This document shows, in pieces, positions 25,103-33,939 of a DNA stretch of 41,908 nt; the first letter of the stretch is position 1, and each line of letters begins with the position of its first letter. The position numbers and the translations under genes are program-made. The stretch is from Acidimicrobiales bacterium (lineage in GTDB: Bacteria > Actinomycetota > Acidimicrobiia > Acidimicrobiales > SHLQ01). Location: contig JAHDDK010000033.1 of assembly GCA_020629375.1 (NCBI GenBank), forward strand, positions 1 to 41,908. The letters are read 5' to 3'. The notes under the pieces were generated by a model. That model saw only the letters and a program-made list of their open reading frames with translations. It made no database searches and was not told the DNA's origin.

Positions 25103-26188
25103 ATGTCGGATGCGCCGCTCATCGTCGGGTTGTTGCGGTCGGTGTCGGTGTTTCGGGCGGTTGCGCTCGTGGGGGCGATCGGCGGCGCAGCGTTGTCGAC
25201 CGATCATCTGGAGCATCCGGTTTGGGGTGTGGGTGCGATTCTGGCGATGATCGTCGTGACTGGTCTCGTCACGATGTGGCCCGGACGCTCCGCCGTGGTG
25301 AGGGCCGCGTCGATACAGGCACTCACCCTCGAGTTGGTCGCAGGTGTCGCCGTGCTGTTGGCCGATGGCCTCGTGTATGGCCCCGATCGGGCGCAGTCCT
25401 TGCCGTGGTCGTGGCCCGCTGCCGGGATCATCGTGGCGGGGATCACGTTGGGCAAACGGGCGGGACTCGCTGCGGCGCTCGTGGTGGGATCGGCGAGTTT
25501 GGTGAGCGAAGTTGCCTTGCTCGGCCGCGATTCGGGGTTCGTGGGTTCGTTGTCGAAGCTTGGCTTGTGGGTGATCGCTGGCGTCATCGCCGGGTACGTC
25601 ACTGAGCGGCTTCGGCGGGCCGAGGCAGAAATCAGTTCCGCCCGCGCTCGCGAGGAGGTGGCCCGCACCTTGCACGACGGGGTGTTGCAGACGTTGGCCG
25701 TGATTCAACGCCGTTCGGATGATCCTGAGCTGGCGGCGTTGGCGCGTGAGCAGGAGCACGACTTGCGGGGTTATCTGGCCGGTACGGATCGCCAGCAGAC
25801 GCGATCACTCGAGGTCGAGTTGCGGGCCTTGACGGCTCGCCATTCGGTCAACGAGGGGCACGATGTGCGCATCGTCGTGGCCCCCGACCTCCCTGCGGTG
25901 CCGCCGGTTCGGGTCGACGCAATCACGGGAGCGGTAGGCGAAGCGCTCACCAACGTGGTCAAGCATGCCGATGCGTCGAAGGTGACGATCTATGCCGAAC
26001 CCGATGACGACGATGATGACCGAGTCGTCGTGTCGGTGAAGGACGACGGCGCCGGCTTCGACGTGGACTCGACGTCGGAGCGGATCGGGCTGAGTCGATC
26101 GATCCGTGGTCGAGTCGAAGAACACGAGGGTCGGATCGATGTGCGGAGCCGTCCTGGACGCGGAACGGAGATTCGATTGTGGGTGTGA
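25103..26188 (+). CDS. Sensor histidine kinase (HisKA_3 / NarL-partner type)
   Basis: A 361-residue membrane kinase. Residues 1-165 carry about six hydrophobic helices and no clear extracellular domain, so it probably senses membrane state. The dimerisation/phosphoacceptor helix has TLHDGVLQTL with H191, the HisKA_3 signature. The HATPase part has the N box EALTNVVKHA and G1 box DDGAGFD, then a G2-like GRGTEIRLWV at the end. It overlaps the response-regulator gene by four bases, a clear two-component pair. Only a run of G precedes the ATG at 25103. Confidence 0.93.
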   Translation: MSDAPLIVGLLRSVSVFRAVALVGAIGGAALSTDHLEHPVWGVGAILAMIVVTGLVTMWPGRSAVVRAASIQALTLELVAGVAVLLADGLVYGPDRAQSLPWSWPAAGIIVAGITLGKRAGLAAALVVGSASLVSEVALLGRDSGFVGSLSKLGLWVIAGVIAGYVTERLRRAEAEISSARAREEVARTLHDGVLQTLAVIQRRSDDPELAALAREQEHDLRGYLAGTDRQQTRSLEVELRALTARHSVNEGHDVRIVVAPDLPAVPPVRVDAITGAVGEALTNVVKHADASKVTIYAEPDDDDDDRVVVSVKDDGAGFDVDSTSERIGLSRSIRGRVEEHEGRIDVRSRPGRGTEIRLWV

Positions 26189-26865
26189 ACGACGAGGCCG
26201 GCATTGAGCAGGCCGACGACGTGGGGAATCCGTCGCAACGCGGTGGGAGTGTCAAGGTCGTGATCGCTGATGATCATGCGATCTGGCGGTCGGGGTTGCG
26301 TGCCGACCTCGGGGAAAACTTCACCGTCGTCGGCGAGGCTGGTGACGCCGCGGAGGCAGTCGATGTGATCCGTCAGACGGATCCTGATCTCGTGTTGTCG
26401 GACCTACATATGCCCGAGGGCGGCGGCATCGCGTTGGTCAAGGCGGTCAGCGAGGACGTGCCCGTGGTGATGCTGACGGTGTCGGAGGCGGAGTCGGACC
26501 TCCTGGACGCCGTGGCCGCTGGAGCGCTCGGGTACTTGACCAAGTCGACGAGTCCCGACGAACTACGGGCACAGCTCTGGAAGGCCTCGAAAGGCGAGCC
26601 GGTCTTCTCCGCGTCGCTCGCGGCGCTCGTGCTGACCGAGTTTCGCCGACTCCGCAAGACGGACGCTCCGGGCGAGGCCCTGTCCGAACGTGAGCGTGAG
26701 GTGCTCCAGTACGTGGCCCGTGGACACACCTACAAGGAGATCGGCGAGGAGCTGTTCATCTCCCCCAAAACCGTCGAGAATCACGTGCGTAACATTTTGA
26801 AGAAGCTTCAGCTCAACCGGAAACAGGAGCTGATCCGTTACGCCCTCGATCACGGCATCGAGTGA
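26185..26865 (+). CDS. LuxR/NarL-family response regulator
   Basis: DNA-binding partner of the preceding kinase; 226 residues from GTG 26185. The receiver domain begins near residue 23 (KVVIADDH, acidic pair D29/D30). The phosphorylated Asp is D73 (LVLSDLHMP), with the conserved Thr in MLTVSE and Lys in YLTKS. The C-terminal GerE/LuxR helix-turn-helix runs from LSEREREVLQYVARG to KTVENHVRNILKKLQL. The GTG at 26185 overlaps the kinase stop (GTGA); a GTG two codons earlier is possible. The 20-residue N-terminal extension before the receiver is unusual but may be the result of start choice. Targets unknown; the palindromes upstream of the kinase are candidates. Confidence 0.95.
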   Translation: MNDEAGIEQADDVGNPSQRGGSVKVVIADDHAIWRSGLRADLGENFTVVGEAGDAAEAVDVIRQTDPDLVLSDLHMPEGGGIALVKAVSEDVPVVMLTVSEAESDLLDAVAAGALGYLTKSTSPDELRAQLWKASKGEPVFSASLAALVLTEFRRLRKTDAPGEALSEREREVLQYVARGHTYKEIGEELFISPKTVENHVRNILKKLQLNRKQELIRYALDHGIE

Positions 26866-26921
26866 TCTGACGGAGATCGACGATCGGGAACCAGCCCGCG
26901 ATCCACGTCGTCCAAAGTCCC

Positions 26922-28199
26922 ATGCGCTCCCGGCCACTCCTCGTCAGAACGTGGGTACAGCCGCTGCTCGTGGTCGTCGTCTCGGTGGCCACCGTGGCTG
27001 GCTGTGGCACGACCTCCTCGCCCACGACTTCGGACCGGATCGACAGCGGTCTCGTTTCGACGACCACGACACCGATCGAGCCAACGACGAGCGCTGTACC
27101 GGTGTCCACGATGGACTGCCTGACCCAAGCTCCAACGCGAGCGGCCGACGATGATGACCAGCACGTACTCGTGTCGTCGACGGCTCCCGCGGTTAGCAGG
27201 CTCAATTACTTGCGTTTCGTCGAGGGGCATGGATTCGTCGCCCTGCACGACGGCGGGCAATTCGTCTTCGAATCCGTCGACGGTCTGGAATGGGACCGAA
27301 CCCCGACTGTCGGTCTTCCGGGGACAGGCAAGATCATCCAGGTGCACCAACGTGCGGGCACATGGATCGCCGTGCACCAAGGAGCGCTCATCGATGAGGG
27401 CAATCCGATTTCGATCGCGACGTCGACGGATCGATCGACGTGGACGACCGTTTCGCTCCCGGGAGTCACCCTCCGCGATCTCACCAGTGAAACATCGACA
27501 ATCGTCATCTCCGGTGATCGCACGCTGATCACACTCGACTCGCGGTCCGAGGCACGCGAGCGGTGGACGACCATCGTGATCTCTGGTCCGATCGGCGGCC
27601 CCTACGAGGTAGTGCGACTCGATCGTCGACTCGCCATCACCGATGTGGTCGAAGTAGGGGGCCGTCACCTTGCTCTTGCGGCTCCGCTCGGCACCGAAAC
27701 GTCGACCCCCACGTACCTTTCAGACGACCTCCGTTCGTGGGCCGACGGCCCGTCGGTCACCGGGCGGGTGCACACTCTTCGTGCGGTCAACGGCACGTTG
27801 CTCGCAACGCGTCGAGGCGAGCGTGGCCTCGACGCAACTCAGATCGTGCGGCGCTCTTTGGACATGGGCGCGACCTGGACAACGCACACCGTTCCGATCA
27901 CGACACCCGCAAACTCGAGCACCCTCGATGCCACGCCGGACGTCGCCGTCCTCGTCGTGCAAGGCTCGAGTATCGACGCCCTCAACCCCCGGTGGGTCGC
28001 CGATGCAGATGGATGTTGGCGGGAGGCCCCAGGGCGAATCGGCGTCGAGATCTTCGTCTCGGACGACGGCGCGACGTGGACGCGACACTCCGCCGACCAC
28101 GCCGGACTCTGGCCGATGCGTGTCGCCGCCGTCGGCGATGACGCGCTCCTGCTCCACGGGGGAACGGCCGAGGAGTGGATTCGCATCGAACTCCCATAG
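26922..28199 (+). CDS. Lipoprotein with BNR/sialidase-like beta repeats
   Basis: A 425-residue predicted lipoprotein with signal peptide ending VAGC (Cys near residue 28) and a Thr-rich linker. The remainder is beta-rich with repeated motifs of the form S-x-D-x2-x-W (TSTDRSTWTTV, LSDDLRSWADG, RSLDMGATWTTH, VSDDGATWTRH), i.e. Asp-box (BNR)-like turns of a beta-propeller. Catalytic sialidase residues are not identified, so glycoside hydrolysis is not claimed. It lies 56 bases after the response regulator and could be in the same transcript. Confidence 0.8.
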   Translation: MRSRPLLVRTWVQPLLVVVVSVATVAGCGTTSSPTTSDRIDSGLVSTTTTPIEPTTSAVPVSTMDCLTQAPTRAADDDDQHVLVSSTAPAVSRLNYLRFVEGHGFVALHDGGQFVFESVDGLEWDRTPTVGLPGTGKIIQVHQRAGTWIAVHQGALIDEGNPISIATSTDRSTWTTVSLPGVTLRDLTSETSTIVISGDRTLITLDSRSEARERWTTIVISGPIGGPYEVVRLDRRLAITDVVEVGGRHLALAAPLGTETSTPTYLSDDLRSWADGPSVTGRVHTLRAVNGTLLATRRGERGLDATQIVRRSLDMGATWTTHTVPITTPANSSTLDATPDVAVLVVQGSSIDALNPRWVADADGCWREAPGRIGVEIFVSDDGATWTRHSADHAGLWPMRVAAVGDDALLLHGGTAEEWIRIELP

Positions 28200-28219
28200 C
28201 CGCGAGGACCGTCCCGCGG
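28200..28219. terminator. Hairpin between convergent genes
   Basis: CCGCGAGGACCGTCCCGCGG folds into a stem (CCGCG/CGCGG plus GGA/TCC, one bulged A), directly after the lipoprotein stop and before the SRPBCC gene that ends at 28253 on the other strand. No T-tract; probable shared terminator. Confidence 0.45.
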
Positions 28220-28252
28220 AGTTCGCCGTGAGGCGCTCGGGTCACCAGGCGG

Positions 28253-29014
28253 CTAGACGTTTGCGGCGAGCCACTCCGTCCACGACTCGTACGCTTTGGC
28301 AGCGAGTGCCTCGGCCTGATCGCCATACAGGTAGAGCCACACCGACACGACAACTTGTTCTCCACCCTGCTTCTCCGCGGCGACGAAGCCCGTCCCGGGA
28401 GCGGGTTCGGTGAGTGTCATCGAGATTCGTCCGTCGACCACCTCGGCAATGGTTCCGGCAATGGTTGTACCACCGGCCGCACGGAACTCGTCGCCAGCCT
28501 CGGGTGTGGAGTCGAAGCCGAGCGCGTCGAGCACGCGACTCCATGCGGCGCCTCGGTCCGATGACGAAGGGGCCATCGCCAGAGACGGCGTAGCGACCTG
28601 CCCCCGGAAGTGCTGGAGGTGGAGCCGAAGATTGGCGAAGAACGTGGTCCAGCCCGTCTGCATGGCGTTGTAGAAGGCTTCGTTCCAGTCGTCTCCACTC
28701 CCGAATCCAGAGTTGACGAGGCGAACGATGCTCATGTCGTCGTCAGCCGGCTCCACAGACCAGTCGAAGGCGAGACCCGGCCCGTCCTCGGTTCCTTCGA
28801 AGCGCACCATCCGTGGTGGATCCCAGACCGAGACGATGCCGGGCACGTCCATGCCCGGCCCAAACGACGCACTCGCAGCGCCACCCGTTCGTTCCTCAAC
28901 GAGGTGCGGCACGTACCACGATGAAATCCCAGGGCCGGTGGCTACGGCAGCCCAGACCTCCTCGGTTGAACCCGGAACCTCGATTTCGATCACGAGTTCG
29001 TCACCGTCCGCCAT
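28253..29014 (-). CDS. SRPBCC / AHSA1-like domain protein
   Basis: A 253-residue soluble protein. The N-terminal half is a START/SRPBCC hydrophobic-pocket fold of the activator-of-Hsp90 type: IEIEVPGSTEEVWAAVATGPGISSWYVP, later WDPPRMVRFEG and a terminal helix GWTTFFANLRLHLQ. The C-terminal part (about 150-253) may be a second, more diverged copy, ending VVVSVWLYLYG and a helix. Ligand unknown. GGGAGG lies 5 bases before the ATG at 29014, which coincides with the domain start. The frame continues upstream to an ATG at 29128 that shares the CATG with the P450 start, which I consider less likely. Confidence 0.82.
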   Translation of the reverse strand: MADGDELVIEIEVPGSTEEVWAAVATGPGISSWYVPHLVEERTGGAASASFGPGMDVPGIVSVWDPPRMVRFEGTEDGPGLAFDWSVEPADDDMSIVRLVNSGFGSGDDWNEAFYNAMQTGWTTFFANLRLHLQHFRGQVATPSLAMAPSSSDRGAAWSRVLDALGFDSTPEAGDEFRAAGGTTIAGTIAEVVDGRISMTLTEPAPGTGFVAAEKQGGEQVVVSVWLYLYGDQAEALAAKAYESWTEWLAANV

Positions 29015-29126
29015 GTCGACCTCCCAGCCGCGGTGCCCGAATCGAGCAGGCGACGCATGTTTCTCGTCCGGACCGTAGACGATCGGCGGTGTCTCCGGCA
29101 TTGGCTGAGTCCGGTACTGTCCGGCC

Positions 29127-30416
29127 ATGCCGCAGCCGACCGCACCTGCAACAGACGACGACTACCTCGACAATCCGATTCTCCCGAAGTTCTGGGTGCA
29201 GGATCGTGACGTCATCGATTCGAAGCTCGCCGGATTCCGAGACGCGCCGCCCGTGTTCTTGCGCGAAGACCGGGTGGAGTCCGTGGTCGGGCTCGAACCG
29301 GGACCGGGCGCATGGGTGATCACGCAGTACGACCTGATCCTGGAGATGTCGAAGACCCCCGAGGTGTTCTCGTCGGCGCGAGGCGTCACCGTCCTCGACA
29401 CTCCGCCCGAAGTCGTCGAGTTCTTCAGCTCGATGATCGCCATGGACGATCCGCGCCACGCTCGCCTTCGCAAACTCGTGTCGGCCGGGTTCACGCCACG
29501 AATTCTGGCCCTCCTCGAGGACTCGATCACCGAGGTGAGTCGGTCGATCATCGCCGACGTCGCCGAACGGGGCTCATGCGACTTCGTGGTCGATGTCGCC
29601 GCCAAGCTGCCCCTCATCATCGTGTGCGACTTGATGGGCGTGCCCCGGTCGCAGGTCGACTTCGTGTTCGACCAGACGAACATCATCCTCGGGTCGAGTG
29701 ACCCCGAGTACGCACCGCCCGGCGGAGACATCGTCGGCGCCCTCCTTGGCGCTGGCGGGTCTCTCGCCGAGTTGATGACGTCGCTCGCCGAGTCCAAGAT
29801 CGGGTCGGACTCTCAAGACGACCTGACCTCGATCCTCGTGAATGCGGAGGTCGACGGCGAGAAGCTCTCGTTCTCGGAGATCGCCAGCTTCTTCATCCTC
29901 CTCGTCGTGGCCGGCAACGAAACGACCCGAAACTCGATCGCCTGGGCTCTTCAATACCTGACGGAGAATCCCGACCAACGGGCGATCTGGCAGAACGACG
30001 TCGCTGGCGTGACCCCGACGGCGATCGAGGAAGTCGTGCGCCTTGCCAGTCCGGTCACCTATATGCGTCGGTCTGCGCTTCAAGACACAACGCTGGGCGG
30101 CGTCGAGATCGCCGAGGGCGACAAGCTCGCCATGTTCTATCTGGCTGCCAACCGGGACCCCGTCATGTTCGAGGACCCTCTGCGCTTCGACGTTCGCCGC
30201 GATCCGAACCGCCACATCGGTTTCGGGGGACCCGGCCCACACTTCTGTCTCGGTGCCCATCTGGCCCGCCGCGAGATCGGTGTGCTGTATCGCGAGCTGT
30301 TCGATGCGTTGCCCGACATCGAGGCGACCGGCGCACCCGACATCCTTCAGGCGAGCTTCATCCACGGGATCAAGCACCTAGACGCGAGCTTCACCCCGCG
30401 CTCAGTCTCCGTCTGA
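29127..30416 (+). CDS. Cytochrome P450
   Basis: A soluble bacterial P450 monooxygenase of 429 residues. Features: the I-helix oxygen-binding motif AGNETTRN, the K-helix EEVVR (E-x-x-R), and the heme loop FGGPGPHFCLGAHLAR with axial C374. The pattern resembles actinobacterial steroid/lipid P450s (CYP125/CYP142-like), but the subfamily and substrate are not certain. No ferredoxin gene is adjacent. The last 15 bases overlap the end of the TetR-like gene on the opposite strand. Divergent from the SRPBCC gene. Confidence 0.94.
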   Translation: MPQPTAPATDDDYLDNPILPKFWVQDRDVIDSKLAGFRDAPPVFLREDRVESVVGLEPGPGAWVITQYDLILEMSKTPEVFSSARGVTVLDTPPEVVEFFSSMIAMDDPRHARLRKLVSAGFTPRILALLEDSITEVSRSIIADVAERGSCDFVVDVAAKLPLIIVCDLMGVPRSQVDFVFDQTNIILGSSDPEYAPPGGDIVGALLGAGGSLAELMTSLAESKIGSDSQDDLTSILVNAEVDGEKLSFSEIASFFILLVVAGNETTRNSIAWALQYLTENPDQRAIWQNDVAGVTPTAIEEVVRLASPVTYMRRSALQDTTLGGVEIAEGDKLAMFYLAANRDPVMFEDPLRFDVRRDPNRHIGFGGPGPHFCLGAHLARREIGVLYRELFDALPDIEATGAPDILQASFIHGIKHLDASFTPRSVSV

Positions 30417-31214
30417 CTCCCACGATTCGGGGTCGACAGGCTCGAAGAACCGCATCACGATCTGTTCGAAGACGAGGCTGAACAATGACCACGGTTCGTC
30501 CGCAGGTTGGCCGGGGTGCACCAGGTCCTGCAGATGTGGTGCGGTGAGCATGAAGTACCGAGGAGCGAGCCCCTCGGCGAGGGCGGACGCGGCGATCTCG
30601 GCCAGGTCGAACGCCGCGTCGCCGTACTGCTCGCGGGGCTGAATGCCGACGATCTCGGCGATCGGCCGGTAGACGGTCTCGATCGTCTCCTGGCGGAACG
30701 CGGCTTCGGACTCGGCCACCCATTCGGCGAGCTCGGGATCACGCGTCTGTTCGGTCGCGCTGTTGAGCACCGCTCGAAGAGCTACGACGAGCTGCCACGA
30801 CCGCGAGTTGGCGACGGCTAGCGCATTCGCCCCGCCTGTCACCCGCCCGAGCTCGCGAAGCAATGCCTGACCAGACAGGCTCGCACCCGACGCTGCAAGC
30901 ACATCGTGTGCTGACTGATGGGTCAGCTCGATTGTCTCGCGTCGCTCCGCGACGGCGCGCTTGAGGACCGTCCGCTGGAACAACTCCTGGGGGCTGAAGC
31001 GTTCGTCGGTGTTCCATCCGGCGTATGCCGATGACCGCGAGACATCCGAGTCACGGACGGCCTGTTCGAGGTTGATCGCATCGAGACCGAGCGACAAGCC
31101 ATTGCTCAGCAGGAGGTCGAGACCGGCCTCGATCGTCCGGTCGACAGTCTCCTGCGCGCTCAGTCGCGGTCGGCGAGCCACAGGACGATCTTTCCGCAGT
31201 CGCACCAGCTCCAT
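30402..31214 (-). CDS. TetR-family-like transcriptional regulator
   Basis: About 270 residues. An N-terminal helix-turn-helix lies at roughly residues 17-65, with INLEQAVRDSDVSRSSAYAGW in the TetR position (the usual VSxxxxYxxF ends YAGW here). It is followed by an all-helical ligand-binding part. It is divergent from an ABC exporter with a 243-base control region containing two inverted repeats, a usual layout for a regulator of the exporter; it also overlaps the end of the P450 gene. GGAG lies about 10 bases before the ATG at 31214. Ligand unknown. Confidence 0.78.
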   Translation of the reverse strand: MELVRLRKDRPVARRPRLSAQETVDRTIEAGLDLLLSNGLSLGLDAINLEQAVRDSDVSRSSAYAGWNTDERFSPQELFQRTVLKRAVAERRETIELTHQSAHDVLAASGASLSGQALLRELGRVTGGANALAVANSRSWQLVVALRAVLNSATEQTRDPELAEWVAESEAAFRQETIETVYRPIAEIVGIQPREQYGDAAFDLAEIAASALAEGLAPRYFMLTAPHLQDLVHPGQPADEPWSLFSLVFEQIVMRFFEPVDPESWESDGD

Positions 31215-31251
31215 GCGGTTCGAGCTCCGAATCGTCAACAAAGAGTCATGT

Positions 31252-31270
31252 TTCGGATTTCATGTCCGAA
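31252..31270. promoter_or_regulatory. TTCGGA-N7-TCCGAA inverted repeat, candidate TetR operator
   Basis: A perfect 6-bp dyad with a 7-base spacer, 38 bases upstream of the TetR-like start and 188 bases before the ABC gene. Size and position fit a self-regulating TetR operator. No binding data, and no second copy seen elsewhere. Confidence 0.4.
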
Positions 31271-31360
31271 GTCCAATACGGTACGGTTTGGAGCGGCGGG
31301 ACTCCGTGGACAGAGCGGGACCCCGGCGGGTAGTCCGGCTCTTCATCCGGCGGAATACCC

Positions 31361-31400
31361 AGGAATGCTGCCATGGAGCGGGAACCATGGCAGCATTCCT
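31361..31400. repeat. Perfect 16-bp inverted repeat with 8-base loop
   Basis: AGGAATGCTGCCATGG at 31361-31376 and its exact complement at 31385-31400 enclose AGCGGGAA. It lies 57 bases upstream of the ABC transporter start, in the leader or promoter. No T-tract follows, so simple termination is not evident. Regulatory hairpin or short mobile element are both possible. Confidence 0.8.
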
Positions 31401-31457
31401 CGCGTCGATCCACATGCTCTGTGCATCGATTCCGTCGAGTATGCGGGAGGCCCAAAC

Positions 31458-32372
31458 GTGAGTGACGCGATCGAGGTGACCGATCTCCACAAGTCTTACG
31501 GGGACCATCACGCCGTCCGTGGCGTCGACCTTCACGTCGCCGAAGGCGAGATCCTTGCGTTTCTCGGACCGAACGGTGCAGGCAAGACCACCACGATCGA
31601 GATTCTCGAAGGCTTCCGGGATCGAACGAGCGGCAATGTCCGTGTGCTCGGCGAAGACCCGCAAGACGCCCCCCTGCCGTGGCGCGAACGAATCGGCATC
31701 GTGCTGCAAGAGTCCGAACCCGTCCCCGAACTCACGGCAGCCGAAGCCGTCCGAATGCAGGCCGGCTACTACCAGAATCCAAGAGATCCCGACAAGACAC
31801 TCGAGCTCGTGGGGTTGTCGGACTCGGCCGACCATCGGACACGCAAGTTGTCCGGCGGCCAGAAGCGACGACTCGACCTTGCGCTCGCCCTCGTCGGCAA
31901 CCCCTCGCTCGTGTTTCTCGACGAGCCCACCACGGGCTTCGACCCCTCGGCCAGGCGGGAGAGCTGGGGAATGATCGAGGCGCTTCGTCATCTCGGGAGC
32001 ACCGTGTTGCTGACCACTCACTACATGGACGAGGCAGAGCAACTCGCTGACCGCATTGTCGTCATCGCCGCTGGGCAGATCGTTGCCGAGGGCACCGCCG
32101 AAGAACTCGCGGCGTCGGTCAACGCGATGACTCGGATCACCTGGCAACCATCGCCCGACGACCCCCGACCGCCCGGCCGGTTCGGTTGGTCACCAGACGA
32201 GCACGGTGGCGCCATGATCGAGACGAACGACGTGCTGATGACGCTCCATGCACTCACCTCGTGGGCCACGGAGCTCGCGATCGACCTGCCGAAGCTCAAC
32301 GTCGCTCGACCATCGCTCGAAGACGTCTACCTACTACTCACCACCGAGACCAACGAAGGTGGTGGGTCATGA
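31458..32372 (+). CDS. ABC transporter ATP-binding protein (ABC-2 exporter type)
   Basis: The 304-residue ATPase energises the adjacent permease. Walker A GPNGAGKT is at 37-44, signature LSGGQKRRLD at about 131-140, Walker B LVFLDEPTTG at about 151-160, and the switch His is in LLTTHYMDEAEQ. The C-terminal extension after residue 220 is typical of drug/daunorubicin-type exporters. GTG start with GGGAGG 8 bases upstream. The stop overlaps the permease start (ATGA). Probably controlled by the divergent TetR-like regulator. Confidence 0.95.
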   Translation: MSDAIEVTDLHKSYGDHHAVRGVDLHVAEGEILAFLGPNGAGKTTTIEILEGFRDRTSGNVRVLGEDPQDAPLPWRERIGIVLQESEPVPELTAAEAVRMQAGYYQNPRDPDKTLELVGLSDSADHRTRKLSGGQKRRLDLALALVGNPSLVFLDEPTTGFDPSARRESWGMIEALRHLGSTVLLTTHYMDEAEQLADRIVVIAAGQIVAEGTAEELAASVNAMTRITWQPSPDDPRPPGRFGWSPDEHGGAMIETNDVLMTLHALTSWATELAIDLPKLNVARPSLEDVYLLLTTETNEGGGS

Positions 32373-33133
32373 GCGGTCTGTCAGGACTCATTCGCCAGGC
32401 CAAGTTCGATCTACTGATTTTCCGCCGCAACCCAGCCGCCACGTTCTTCACGATCGTGCTCCCGTTGATCTTTCTGTTCATCTTCACGGCGATCTTCGGC
32501 AACGAGGAGATTCGGCCCGGGGTGCGGGCGGCGACGTTCTACGTTCCCGGCATCCTCGGTCTCGCCATCATCTCCGCAACCGCGACCAACCTCGCGATCA
32601 CGATGACGACACGACGCGAACGTGGCGTGCTCAAGCGGGTGCGAGGCACCCCGATCCCGGCGTGGACCTTCGTGGCCTCGCAAGCGGTCGCCGGTCTCGT
32701 GCTCTGCCTGATCATGACCGTGCTGATCGTGCTCATCGGTTGGCTCGTCTTCGAGGTCAGCCTGTCGATGTCATCTGTGCCGAGCCTGATCATCACGGTG
32801 CTGATTGGGGCGATGTCGTTCGCCGCGATCGGCCTCGCGCTCACCTCGATCATTCCGTCCGAGGACGCCGCACCGGCGGTCACCAACGCCGTCTTCTTGC
32901 CGCTCTATTTCATCAGCGACATCTTCATCGTCGGCGAAGACACCCCTGGCTTCATTCAGACGATCGGCAACATCTTTCCGGTGAAGCACCTCGCGAACGC
33001 GTTGCAAGAGAGCTTCGACCCGTTCGTCGACGGAACGCCATGGCCCGTCACCAACTGGCTCGTGATTCTCGGATGGGGTCTCGTGTGCGCGGCGATCACG
33101 CTCAAGACGTTCCGGTGGACGCCCCGACGCTGA
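32369..33133 (+). CDS. ABC-2 type transporter permease
   Basis: A 254-residue membrane subunit with six helices and the ABC-2 pattern: an N-terminal amphipathic segment (RQAKFDLLIFRRNPAATFF), then a first helix, the coupling region TRRERGVLKRVRGTPIP, and a C-terminal region FPVKHLANAL typical of the family. It forms a dimeric exporter with the ATPase encoded just upstream (four-base overlap). Substrate unknown: drug, lipid or polysaccharide export is possible. Confidence 0.94.
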   Translation: MSGLSGLIRQAKFDLLIFRRNPAATFFTIVLPLIFLFIFTAIFGNEEIRPGVRAATFYVPGILGLAIISATATNLAITMTTRRERGVLKRVRGTPIPAWTFVASQAVAGLVLCLIMTVLIVLIGWLVFEVSLSMSSVPSLIITVLIGAMSFAAIGLALTSIIPSEDAAPAVTNAVFLPLYFISDIFIVGEDTPGFIQTIGNIFPVKHLANALQESFDPFVDGTPWPVTNWLVILGWGLVCAAITLKTFRWTPRR

Positions 33134-33143
33134 GACCTCTATC

Positions 33144-33168
33144 GGCGGCGACCGAGTAGGTCGCCGCC
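33144..33168. terminator. Strong hairpin between convergent genes
   Basis: GGCGGCGACC and GGTCGCCGCC form a perfect 10-bp stem with loop GAGTA, ten bases after the permease stop and just before the DUF2510 gene stop on the other strand. A flanking CTGAG/CTCAG pair could extend the structure. No T-tract; likely shared terminator. Confidence 0.6.
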
Positions 33169-33171
33169 AGC

Positions 33172-33921
33172 TCAGGCGGTGCTGCCGACGGCGACGAAGA
33201 ACAGCACGCCGAGTACCGCGAGCACGGTGAACACGAGGCCGATGATAAGGGCCGCCATCGCCTGGCCACGCTTCGATGGGTCACGGCGTCCGGCATCGAT
33301 CGCGTTCTTCTCCTGCCAGCCGAGGAACGCTCCGACCGGCGCCGTGAGGCAGCAGAAGAAGCCAACGATCGACAGCACCAGCGCAACGGTGGCCTGGCTC
33401 GACTCGGTGTAGGTCGCCGGTGCGTAGCCGCCTGCGGGAGCGCCGAAGCCACCGGGCGTGGCATCGGACGGTATACCGCCTGGAAAGCCAGTCGACATAC
33501 CCGGGCTCGACGCCGGTGGCATCCCCCCGGTCGGGGCACCACCCAGTGGCGGCATGTTCGTTGGGGGCTGATTCGTGGGCGGGAGGCCTGCGCCCGGCAG
33601 GTCCTGAGCAGGTCCCGTGGAGCCGCCCATCACGGGCATGTCCGAGCCGGCAGTCGACCCGCCGCCCATCACGGGCATGTCCGAGCCGGGCATGGCCCCG
33701 CCGACCTCGGGCATCTCCGAGCCTGGCGTCGATCCGCCCATGACGGGCATGTCACTACCCGGCGCGCTGCTTCCGAAGTCGGGCGTGTCGGGCATCGTCG
33801 GCGTTTCGGGCTGAACCGGTCGTGGCCCTTCGGTCCATGCGCTGCCGTTCCAGTAGCGCTCTGTACCGGGCGGATCGCCCTCTGCGTGATACCAACCGGG
33901 AGGTGCGCCGCCTGTCGACAT
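33172..33921 (-). CDS. DUF2510 membrane protein with Met/Gly/Pro repeats
   Basis: A 249-residue protein. Residues 7-32 are a DUF2510 domain (PPGWYHAEG to RYWNGSAWTEG), common in actinobacteria and thought to be cytoplasmic. Residues 45-165 are low complexity with a decamer-like repeat PGSDMPVMGG (about four copies). Two C-terminal helices (about 176-197 and 224-246) flank a cytoplasmic loop with WQEKNAIDAGRRDPSKRGQA, the DUF4190-like arrangement. Function unknown. AGAGGA lies upstream of the ATG. It is followed by yaaA upstream on the same strand with 18 bases between. Confidence 0.85.
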   Translation of the reverse strand: MSTGGAPPGWYHAEGDPPGTERYWNGSAWTEGPRPVQPETPTMPDTPDFGSSAPGSDMPVMGGSTPGSEMPEVGGAMPGSDMPVMGGGSTAGSDMPVMGGSTGPAQDLPGAGLPPTNQPPTNMPPLGGAPTGGMPPASSPGMSTGFPGGIPSDATPGGFGAPAGGYAPATYTESSQATVALVLSIVGFFCCLTAPVGAFLGWQEKNAIDAGRRDPSKRGQAMAALIIGLVFTVLAVLGVLFFVAVGSTA

Positions 33922-33939
33922 GTGATTTCCTCTCTTCGT

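Noticed and set aside
29015..29128. SRPBCC start at ATG 29128 sharing CATG with the P450 start
   Set aside because: No Shine-Dalgarno there; ATG 29014 has GGGAGG and coincides with the domain start, leaving room for divergent promoters.
31361..31400. Insertion sequence terminal repeat
   Set aside because: The two arms face each other across 8 bases with no transposase or target duplication, so an IS end is unsupported.
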